Source: Hydractinia symbiolongicarpus | Lineage: Eukaryota; Cnidaria; Hydrozoa; Anthoathecata; Hydractiniidae | Length of the DNA stretch: 64,000 bases | Direction of reading: 5' to 3' | Assembly (NCBI RefSeq): GCF_029227915.1 | Contig: NC_079883.1 | Coordinates: 9,486,001 to 9,550,000 of the forward strand | Shown: positions 53,356-64,000 of the stretch, piece after piece | Position numbering within the stretch: the first letter of the stretch is position 1 | Layout of the letters: each line of letters begins with the position of its first letter | The notes under the pieces: generated by a model | What the model saw: the letters and a program-made list of their open reading frames with translations, nothing else | Databases searched by the model: none | What the model was told of the DNA's origin: nothing | Made by a program: the position numbers and the translations under genes

Positions 53356-53507
53356 GTATCTGTTCTTATCAGTTTAATATCTGGTAGGCCATTCTCTGAA
53401 TGGTCAGTATATTAATCTGATTTTTGGCCTTGGGTCATGGAGGTGGATTCATTCACGCCGTGACCACGGGTTGCCTTGGTGTTGCACTATTACCGATGGC
53501 GGCCCAC
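53356..53507 (+). pseudogene. U2: U2 snRNA 3' fragment (unit 9)
   Basis: U2 nt 36 to the end, including the Sm site and stems III/IV. It is separated from its promoter by the LINE and lacks the 5' stem and half of the branch-point recognition sequence, so it cannot give functional U2. Confidence 0.95.
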
Positions 53508-53697
53508 ATAAGCAATAAAAGAATAATAGCAGTCCTCTTTCCGACGGCACTCTGCATAGTCTACGGCGGGAACAAAACGCGTACACTGGGGGAGAATACA
53601 GCCTATGCCCCGCGACACGGCAGTTTATAACACACTCAAGCCACAAGCATTAACAAACTTTGAAGGGTACCCTCATGCTACGGTGCAGTTCCAACTC

Positions 53698-53863
53698 ATA
53701 CTTACCTGACGGGGAAGTAAAGACTGATCAATGAGGGTTTTCTTCCAGAGTGAGGCTCTTGCATTGCACTACGCTTGGGCTGACCTCTGCGATTACTGCA
53801 AACGTCAGTAACTCGACCGTACAATTTCTGGTAGTGGGGGCCTGCGTCCGCGCTCGCCCCCTC
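53698..53863 (+). ncRNA. U1: U1 snRNA (unit 9)
   Basis: Intact copy with its own PSE-like block at 53641-53654, downstream of the insertion. Confidence 0.96.
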
Positions 53864-54211
53864 CTTAAGTCAAAATGAATGAGCTTAGAAAAGTTGCGCG
53901 GCCAAATGTCGGTGGTGACTTAAACGCTAAGGTAAAACCTCGCTTGGCTGTTACGAAACGTGATTGCGATATAAGTCCTCGGAAGGCGGCGGAATTTTAT
54001 TTTATTTGCCATTCCGTCAGGGTTATTGGATGATCGGCAATAGATCGAGTTTGTATGCATTTGAAAGCTCTTTTTTCTCGTACTATCACCTGAAAATGTC
54101 GTAGGAAAATGTCATAGGAAACACTTTCAACAACCGCCACGTTCCTTAATTGTTATAACAAGAAATATATCACAGCACCATTGAAATGAAAAGGCAACAA
54201 ATGAAAATGAA

Positions 54212-54331
54212 AAGCCTACGACACCGGGAGTTCCCAGGCGGTCCCCCATCCAAGTACTATCCCGGCCCGACGATGCTTAACTTCCGTGATCAGACGAGAA
54301 CGGGTGTGTTCATCGTGGTATGGCCGTAGAC
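54212..54331 (-). rRNA. 5S rRNA: 5S rRNA (unit 9)
   Basis: Intact copy with TTTT terminator. Confidence 0.97.
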
Positions 54332-54528
54332 ATTAGTAGGGGCAAATACGTGCAATTTATTTTGACGTTGTGATCAAATTTTTTTATTTAATTTCTTTGA
54401 GTTACTTAGGACAAGGCGTATGCATGGATTATCTATTAGACTTTAAGGTTATAGTTTTGTGAAAAAAACAATGTTTTTTTAAAGATGTGTGGCTATAAAA
54501 ATAGCCGTTGTTTTCTGAGTGTAGCGGT

Positions 54529-54909
54529 TTACTTCTTCTGTCCTTTGTCGTTCTTCTTTGGGAGTAAGACAGCTTGAATGTTTGGCAAAACACCACCAGC
54601 TGCAATGGTTACACCGCTCAAAAGTTTGTTTAATTCTTCATCATTACGAACAGCCAATTGTAAATGTCTTGGAATAATCCTAGCTTTTTTGTTGTCTCTT
54701 GCTGCGTTACCAGCCAACTCCAATATCTCAGCAGATAAATATTCCAAGACGGCTGCTAAGTAAACTGGTGCTCCAGATCCAATTCGGTTAGCATAGTGCC
54801 CTCTACGAAGGAATCTATGCACTCTACCGACTGGAAATTGAAGTCCAGCTCTTGAGGATCTTGTCTTGGCTTTAGCCTTAGCTTTTCCACCTTTTCCACG
54901 TCCAGACAT
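54529..54909 (-). CDS. H2A: Histone H2A (unit 9)
   Basis: Protein identical to unit 1. Confidence 0.98.
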   Translation of the reverse strand: MSGRGKGGKAKAKAKTRSSRAGLQFPVGRVHRFLRRGHYANRIGSGAPVYLAAVLEYLSAEILELAGNAARDNKKARIIPRHLQLAVRNDEELNKLLSGVTIAAGGVLPNIQAVLLPKKNDKGQKK

Positions 54910-55193
54910 AACTGCGATTTGATTTGTAAGTTAATACAAAAACGTACGAATATTTAACGTAAGTGTTAACGAAATAAACTTTACTCGTTTTTTCATCATA
55001 AAAATAGGATCGAAATCATGTTTTTTTAACCAATCATAATTAAGTATTAAACAAAAGATTTTTTTTTTAACCAATTAAATTGCGTATCGGCGTTTTCGGA
55101 TCGAATTCGATCCGATTTTTTTACTTATAAACAAAAAGTTTTGACTTGCAGTTTAATGCTTATTTACAAGTTAAGTAGCAAAAATTTTTAACC

Positions 55194-55598
55194 ATGTCTG
55201 ACGCAGCAGCTAAAGGAGGAAAACAGGCACCTAAAGTAGCCAAGAAAGGTGAAAAAAGAGCCGGCAAAAAAGGAGGAAAGATTGGTGGAACTGGTGAAAA
55301 GAAACGCAAGAGAAAGAGAAAGGAAAGTTATGCTATTTACATCTACAATGTTTTGAAACAAGTTCACCCAGATGTCGGAGTTTCAAGCAAAGCTATGAGC
55401 ATCATGAACTCATTTGTCAACGACATCTTTGAGCGCATTGCTTCCGAAGCTTCGCGTTTGGCTCTTCAAAACAAAAAGTCGACCATCTCTTCTCGTGAAA
55501 TTCAAACCGCAGTACGTCTTCTCTTGCCTGGAGAACTTGCAAAACACGCAGTCAGTGAAGGAACAAAAGCCGTCACAAAATACACAAGCAGCAAGTAA
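55194..55598 (+). CDS. H2B: Histone H2B (unit 9, first copy)
   Basis: Protein identical to unit 1, with the full divergent promoter and the stem-loop at 55622-55637. Confidence 0.98.
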   Translation: MSDAAAKGGKQAPKVAKKGEKRAGKKGGKIGGTGEKKRKRKRKESYAIYIYNVLKQVHPDVGVSSKAMSIMNSFVNDIFERIASEASRLALQNKKSTISSREIQTAVRLLLPGELAKHAVSEGTKAVTKYTSSK

Positions 55599-56060
55599 AC
55601 CAACGTCTACCAAACACAAACGGTCTTTTTTAAGACCACACATCTTTAAAAAAACATTTACTTGGCGTCACTACAAGTTAACCGAAGTTAATAAAACTTC
55701 TAAATAATGTGCTTAAGAACACTAGCCTACATTTAAAATACTTCCCCATGTGTGTGTGTGGATTAGCTTCACTTTTCATACGTATTATTAGCTGTACTTG
55801 CAGAAAAGACAAGTACATTGATCCATGTTATTGCTTACATTTAACTTAACCCAGCTTTTCACGGAAACACTCCCAGGCAAATTAACCCTACAAAGTATTT
55901 CTAAATTTTTTTTGTGTCATATATGACATAGTATCGTATAGCAATAAATGTAACTGTGACAAGACTTTACACATTGTGTAATTTGGAAGCGTGCACAAAG
56001 TAATGTTTTAAAAGATTTGTGGCTATAAAAATAGCCGTTTTTGTTGAGCAATGACAACGC

Positions 56061-56542
<482 letters not shown>

Positions 56543-57004
56543 ACCAACGTCTACCAAACACAAACGGTCTTTTTTAAGACCACACATCTTTAAAAAAACA
56601 TTTACTTGGCGTCACTACAAGTTAACCGAAGTTAATAAAACTTCTAAATAATGTGCTTAAGAACACTAGCCTACATTTAAAATACTTCCCCATGTGTGTG
56701 TGTGGATTAGCTTCACTTTTCATACGTATTATTAGCTGTACTTGCAGAAAAGACAAGTACATTGATCCATGTTATTGCTTACATTTAACTTAACCCAGCT
56801 TTTCACGGAAACACTCCCAGGCAAATTAACCCTACAAAGTATTTCTAAATTTTTTTTGTGTCATATATGACATAGTATCGTATAGCAATAAATGTAACTG
56901 TGACAAGACTTTACACATTGTGTAATTTGGAAGCGTGCACAAAGTAATGTTTTAAAAGATTTGTGGCTATAAAAATAGCCGTTTTTGTTGAGCAATGACA
57001 ACGC

Positions 57005-57361
<357 letters not shown>

Positions 57362-57839
57362 TTAACAGAATTCAGACAGCTTTAAAAAGAGGCCATAAAA
57401 TTACCTACTGCTCGTGGAAACACCCTAATTAACCAATAGAGTTGCGTCATTACAAAATGTTCCGAACATTTTGTACATTTTTTTAAGTAAAACTGTAGTT
57501 TTTTTAAAAATTCGTGGTCTTAATGTTTCAGTAAGGCAATAAATTTGGCATCGTTGGAATTCGCCAAACCTTCTGCTACTTACTAAAAAAAAAAAAAGTC
57601 AAAAGCTTTTGTGTATCAGAAGATACAGCCGTTTTCCCGTAGCCAAAAAACACAGATTTTATAAAAATGTTAAAGTAATGAGCGTAATGTCATTATGCAG
57701 CCAATCAGAAATTACTTTCTTAGCACCAATCAAATGGTTTGTTTTGAACCTTAGCTGTCAATCAATATGAGAAATAAAACTTTGGCGCGATAGTGCATTT
57801 TAGACCGTCTTGTGTATCCGTACTACATCGACTTCTTAA

Positions 57840-58253
<414 letters not shown>

Positions 58254-58614
58254 GCATCTTACCAAACAAAAAACGGCTATTTTTATAGCCACACATCCAT
58301 AAAAAATATTACGGCTAGCTTTTTATATCAAACTTTGTTCTGCTTTCTGTTTAAATTTTATGCTACATAAAAATTTTATGCTACATAAAGTTTGACAATG
58401 TTAAAAATATGAAGGGCAAGAAAAGTAAAAGCAAGAAAATAAGAAATTTAAAAACGAAAATACTTAAACTTAGGGAATCTAATCTTAAAATTACTCTTTT
58501 TTAACTGTTTAAGTGACTTAAACAAGTTTAACTTTGTACCAAGATAATGTTTTTTTGTAAATGTGTGGCTATAAAAATAGCCGTTTGTTAATGTAATAGC
58601 CAGATACACACAAA

Positions 58615-59166
58615 TTATTTTTTTGCGGTCTTCTTTGCTGCCTTTTTGGGAGTCTTTTTGACCTTCTTTGCTGCAGGTTTTTTAGCAACAGGCTTCTTTG
58701 TGGGTTTCTTAGCTGCTGGTTTCTTAGCCGAGGCTTTCTTTGTGGCAGGCTTCTTTGCTGCTTTCTTTGGCGTGCTCTTCTTTGCTGGCTTCTTTTTTGG
58801 TGTACTTTTCTTTGCAGTAGGCTTCTTTGCCGTTGGCTTTTTTGCTGCGGCCTTTTTCTTAGGTTTTTCTTTTTTTACCTGACCTAGCTTGAATGATCCA
58901 GAAGCACCAGTGCCTTTAGTTTGAATCAAATCGCCTGATGTTACTCCTCGTTTAAGAGCCATTTTCAGATGATGATCTGAGTTTTCAGCAACTTTGTAAT
59001 TTGCATGAATATATTTTGTAATAGCTTGGCGAGATGAACCACCGCGTTCCTTTAGGGTAGCGATAGCAGCCTTGATCATGTCCACATATTTAGGGTGATC
59101 AGCTGTCTTCTTTGCAGCAGGTTTCTTCTTGGGTGCGATTTTCTTTGGAGAAGCTGCTTCACTCAT
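58615..59166 (-). CDS. H1: Histone H1 (unit 10)
   Basis: Protein identical to unit 1. Confidence 0.97.
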   Translation of the reverse strand: MSEAASPKKIAPKKKPAAKKTADHPKYVDMIKAAIATLKERGGSSRQAITKYIHANYKVAENSDHHLKMALKRGVTSGDLIQTKGTGASGSFKLGQVKKEKPKKKAAAKKPTAKKPTAKKSTPKKKPAKKSTPKKAAKKPATKKASAKKPAAKKPTKKPVAKKPAAKKVKKTPKKAAKKTAKK

Positions 59167-59745
59167 TTTTAATGTTTTCTTACAACAATCCAACGATAAA
59201 CGATGCTTGTTATCACAGTAGAAGTATACTAAACATTACCGTGTAAATGAGATATAATTTAAGACGGTGCGAAGTATGCGGACGTAAAAGTACCACTCCC
59301 GGGAATTGATTTGGCGCGAAAACAGAAATGTGTGTTTCTGTACATCGTATAATGTCCGTTTTGGGTGCCGCGACTATGCGAAAGCATGTTAATTTTTATT
59401 TGTAGCACGACGCAATAGTCTGAAAGAGAAGCTGCTGGAGTTTGAGGTCTTCAGCATTACATCTACTCTGTTAATTTGGGCTTCTTCCGCGCCCGTGTTA
59501 GGATTTTCATAAAGCGTTCTTTGGTTTGCGTTGCGTATGTCGGCCTACATCATCGACACGGCCTGTTTCCGGCTATTAGGAGCAATTCATATATTGGGCA
59601 CTGCGTTTCGACTTTTTTATTAGACCACAGTAAAAAAATTCACTCACAGAAGTCCCTTTCTTTCATGGCTACAAACACGAAGAATTCTGTCGTAAGTAAA
59701 ACGAATGCGCAAGCCAAAATAACGATGGGGCGAAGTCATAAGCAT

Positions 59746-59818
59746 GGCCCTGTGGCCCAATGGATAAGGCATCTGACTACGAATCAGGGGATTCCAGGTT
59801 CGACTCCTGGCAGGGTCG
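59746..59818 (+). tRNA. tRNA-Arg (ACG), unit 10
   Basis: Same cloverleaf as unit 1. Confidence 0.95.
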
Positions 59819-60140
59819 CACTGTCGCATTTCGGCTGCATGGTCTACTGTGTAACGCGCGCGCACGTTCTGGCGTAATGCGTTGATAAACGGAATGTACG
59901 CAGTCATATTGGAAAGTAATATCACGCACTTAGTATCGTCGCCTTTGTTAGCATTCATGTAAGTTACCATCCACTCGCTACAGTCGCTCTCCATCCTACG
60001 GCTAAATCAACAGCCGTGATTTTTACTATGTCGCCGTCCATCCGTACGCGGTGACAGTTGTAAGCTTTACAGTAACGTGACATGCTCCACAAGCAGTTAC
60101 GGTGTGTGGACGATGCCTATCATGGCAACGCTTGTTCTTT

Positions 60141-60327
60141 ATCGCTTCTCGGCCTAATGGCTAAGATCAAGTGTAGTATCTGTTCTTATCAGTTTAATAT
60201 CTGGTAGGCCATTCTCTGAATGGTCAGTATATTAATCTGATTTTTGGCCTTGGGTCATGGAGGTGGATTCATTCACGCCGTGACCACGGGTTGCCTTGGT
60301 GTTGCACTATTACCGATGGCGGCCCAC
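60141..60327 (+). ncRNA. U2: U2 snRNA (unit 10)
   Basis: Intact copy. Confidence 0.96.
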
Positions 60328-60517
60328 ATAAGCAATAAAAGAATAATAGCAGTCCTCTTTCCGACGGCACTCTGCATAGTCTACGGCGGGAACAAAACGC
60401 GTACACTGGGGGAGAATACAGCCTATGCCCCGCGACACGGCAGTTTATAACACACTCAAGCCACAAGCATTAACAAACTTTGAAGGGTACCCTCATGCTA
60501 CGGTGCAGTTCCAACTC

Positions 60518-60683
60518 ATACTTACCTGACGGGGAAGTAAAGACTGATCAATGAGGGTTTTCTTCCAGAGTGAGGCTCTTGCATTGCACTACGCTTGGGC
60601 TGACCTCTGCGATTACTGCAAACGTCAGTAACTCGACCGTACAATTTCTGGTAGTGGGGGCCTGCGTCCGCGCTCGCCCCCTC
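60518..60683 (+). ncRNA. U1: U1 snRNA (unit 10)
   Basis: Intact copy. Confidence 0.96.
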
Positions 60684-61031
60684 CTTAAGTCAAAATGAAT
60701 GAGCTTAGAAAAGTTGCGCGGCCAAATGTCGGTGGTGACTTAAACGCTAAGGTAAAACCTCGCTTGGCTGTTACGAAACGTGATTGCGATATAAGTCCTC
60801 GGAAGGCGGCGGAATTTTATTTTATTTGCCATTCCGTCAGGGTTATTGGATGATCGGCAATAGATCGAGTTTGTATGCATTTGAAAGCTCTTTTTTCTCG
60901 TACTATCACCTGAAAATGTCGTAGGAAAATGTCATAGGAAACACTTTCAACAACCGCCACGTTCCTTAATTGTTATAACAAGAAATATATCACAGCACCA
61001 TTGAAATGAAAAGGCAACAAATGAAAATGAA

Positions 61032-61151
61032 AAGCCTACGACACCGGGAGTTCCCAGGCGGTCCCCCATCCAAGTACTATCCCGGCCCGACGATGCTTAA
61101 CTTCCGTGATCAGACGAGAACGGGTGTGTTCATCGTGGTATGGCCGTAGAC
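61032..61151 (-). rRNA. 5S rRNA: 5S rRNA (unit 10)
   Basis: Intact copy with TTTT terminator. Confidence 0.97.
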
Positions 61152-61348
61152 ATTAGTAGGGGCAAATACGTGCAATTTATTTTGACGTTGTGATCAAATT
61201 TTTTTATTTAATTTCTTTGAGTTACTTAGGACAAGGCGTATGCATGGATTATCTATTAGACTTTAAGGTTATAGTTTTGTGAAAAAAACAATGTTTTTTT
61301 AAAGATGTGTGGCTATAAAAATAGCCGTTGTTTTCTGAGTGTAGCGGT

Positions 61349-61729
61349 TTACTTCTTCTGTCCTTTGTCGTTCTTCTTTGGGAGTAAGACAGCTTGAATG
61401 TTTGGCAAAACACCACCAGCTGCAATGGTTACACCGCTCAAAAGTTTGTTTAATTCTTCATCATTACGAACAGCCAATTGTAAATGTCTTGGAATAATCC
61501 TAGCTTTTTTGTTGTCTCTTGCTGCGTTACCAGCCAACTCCAATATCTCAGCAGATAAATATTCCAAGACGGCTGCTAAGTAAACTGGTGCTCCAGATCC
61601 AATTCGGTTAGCATAGTGCCCTCTACGAAGGAATCTATGCACTCTACCGACTGGAAATTGAAGTCCAGCTCTTGAGGATCTTGTCTTGGCTTTAGCCTTA
61701 GCTTTTCCACCTTTTCCACGTCCAGACAT
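61349..61729 (-). CDS. H2A: Histone H2A (unit 10)
   Basis: Protein identical to unit 1. Confidence 0.98.
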   Translation of the reverse strand: MSGRGKGGKAKAKAKTRSSRAGLQFPVGRVHRFLRRGHYANRIGSGAPVYLAAVLEYLSAEILELAGNAARDNKKARIIPRHLQLAVRNDEELNKLLSGVTIAAGGVLPNIQAVLLPKKNDKGQKK

Positions 61730-62013
61730 AACTGCGATTTGATTTGTAAGTTAATACAAAAACGTACGAATATTTAACGTAAGTGTTAACGAAATAAACT
61801 TTACTCGTTTTTTCATCATAAAAATAGGATCGAAATCATGTTTTTTTAACCAATCATAATTAAGTATTAAACAAAAGATTTTTTTTTTAACCAATTAAAT
61901 TGCGTATCGGCGTTTTCGGATCGAATTCGATCCGATTTTTTTACTTATAAACAAAAAGTTTTGACTTGCAGTTTAATGCTTATTTACAAGTTAAGTAGCA
62001 AAAATTTTTAACC

Positions 62014-62418
62014 ATGTCTGACGCAGCAGCTAAAGGAGCAAAACAGGCACCTAAAGTAGCCAAGAAAGGTGAAAAAAGAGCCGGCAAAAAAGGAGGAAAG
62101 ATTGGTGGAACTGGTGAAAAGAAACGCAAGAGAAAGAGAAAGGAAAGTTATGCTATTTACATCTACAATGTTTTGAAACAAGTTCACCCAGATGTCGGAG
62201 TTTCAAGCAAAGCTATGAGCATCATGAACTCATTTGTCAACGACATCTTTGAGCGCATTGCTTCCGAAGCTTCGCGTTTGGCTCTTCAAAACAAAAAGTC
62301 GACCATCTCTTCTCGTGAAATTCAAACCGCAGTACGTCTTCTCTTGCCTGGAGAACTTGCAAAACACGCAGTCAGTGAAGGAACAAAAGCCGTCACAAAA
62401 TACACAAGCAGCAAGTAA
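62014..62418 (+). CDS. H2B: Histone H2B (unit 10), G9A variant
   Basis: One base differs: G to C at 62039 changes the ninth codon from Gly to Ala in the flexible N-tail. Otherwise identical to the other copies. Confidence 0.98.
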   Translation: MSDAAAKGAKQAPKVAKKGEKRAGKKGGKIGGTGEKKRKRKRKESYAIYIYNVLKQVHPDVGVSSKAMSIMNSFVNDIFERIASEASRLALQNKKSTISSREIQTAVRLLLPGELAKHAVSEGTKAVTKYTSSK

Positions 62419-62880
62419 ACCAACGTCTACCAAACACAAACGGTCTTTTTTAAGACCACACATCTTTAAAAAAACATTTACTTGGCGTCACTACAAGTTA
62501 ACCGAAGTTAATAAAACTTCTAAATAATGTGCTTAAGAACACTAGCCTACATTTAAAATACTTCCCCATGTGTGTGTGTGGATTAGCTTCACTTTTCATA
62601 CGTATTATTAGCTGTACTTGCAGAAAAGACAAGTACATTGATCCATGTTATTGCTTACATTTAACTTAACCCAGCTTTTCACGGAAACACTCCCAGGCAA
62701 ATTAACCCTACAAAGTATTTCTAAATTTTTTTTGTGTCATATATGACATAGTATCGTATAGCAATAAATGTAACTGTGACAAGACTTTACACATTGTGTA
62801 ATTTGGAAGCGTGCACAAAGTAATGTTTTAAAAGATTTGTGGCTATAAAAATAGCCGTTTTTGTTGAGCAATGACAACGC

Positions 62881-63237
<357 letters not shown>

Positions 63238-63715
63238 TTAACAGAATTCAGACAGCTTTAAAAAGAGGCCATAAAATTACCTACTGCTCGTGGAAACACC
63301 CTAATTAACCAATAGAGTTGCGTCATTACAAAATGTTCCGAACATTTTGTACATTTTTTTAAGTAAAACTGTAGTTTTTTTAAAAATTCGTGGTCTTAAT
63401 GTTTCAGTAAGGCAATAAATTTGGCATCGTTGGAATTCGCCAAACCTTCTGCTACTTACTAAAAAAAAAAAAAGTCAAAAGCTTTTGTGTATCAGAAGAT
63501 ACAGCCGTTTTCCCGTAGCCAAAAAACACAGATTTTATAAAAATGTTAAAGTAATGAGCGTAATGTCATTATGCAGCCAATCAGAAATTACTTTCTTAGC
63601 ACCAATCAAATGGTTTGTTTTGAACCTTAGCTGTCAATCAATATGAGAAATAAAACTTTGGCGCGATAGTGCATTTTAGACCGTCTTGTGTATCCGTACT
63701 ACATCGACTTCTTAA

Positions 63716-64000
<285 letters not shown>

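Noticed and set aside
48415-53365. Target-site duplication around the LINE
   Set aside because: The flanks are U2 nt 1-17 and 36 onward, with no repeated target bases; a deletion of about 17-19 bp fits better.

Overview
The window is a eukaryotic (metazoan) replication-dependent histone gene array made of ten consecutive, almost identical tandem units. The intronless coding regions, the histone 3' stem-loops in place of poly(A) signals, and spliceosomal U1/U2 genes of animal type all point to an animal. AT-rich spacers, a short H1, an H2B with an extended basic tail and an A-rich Tx1/L1-lineage retrotransposon suggest an invertebrate. A cnidarian (hydrozoan) is my best guess, but this is inference.

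The standard unit is 5,876 bp. It carries nine genes: H1 (-), tRNA-Arg(ACG) (+), U2 snRNA (+), U1 snRNA (+), 5S rRNA (-), H2A (-), H2B (+), H4 (-), H3 (+). H2A/H2B and H4/H3 are divergent pairs sharing promoter regions. H2B/H4 and H3/H1 converge. Each histone gene ends in a 16-nt hairpin followed by a conserved A-rich element. The unit therefore joins genes of three transcription modes: Pol II replication-dependent mRNA, Pol II snRNA and Pol III (5S, tRNA). It supplies chromatin proteins, two spliceosomal RNAs, a ribosomal RNA and an arginine tRNA that decodes CGN codons.

Units 1-6 (1-35256) are full length and differ by only a few bases. Unit 7 (35257-41012) has a 120-bp deletion that removes the H2B C-terminus. 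Unit 8 (41013-46888) is full length but has base changes inside U2 and U1. Unit 9 (46889-58614) is disrupted twice. A ~4.9-kb non-LTR retrotransposon with two intact-looking ORFs sits inside its U2 gene (48432-53355), and a 944-bp tandem duplication gives it a second H2B with almost no native promoter plus an H4 fragment. Unit 10 (58615-64000) is cut by the window end inside H3.

The most notable observations are: (1) the nine-gene unit itself; (2) a U2-snRNA-targeted, apparently complete LINE whose ORF1 ATG lies 22 nt after the U2 transcription start; (3) parallel architecture of the two divergent histone promoters, each with a CCAAT/TTGCGT block next to a long palindrome; (4) a shared PSE-like element upstream of U1 and U2; (5) an H2B deletion allele predicted to give a non-stop histone mRNA.
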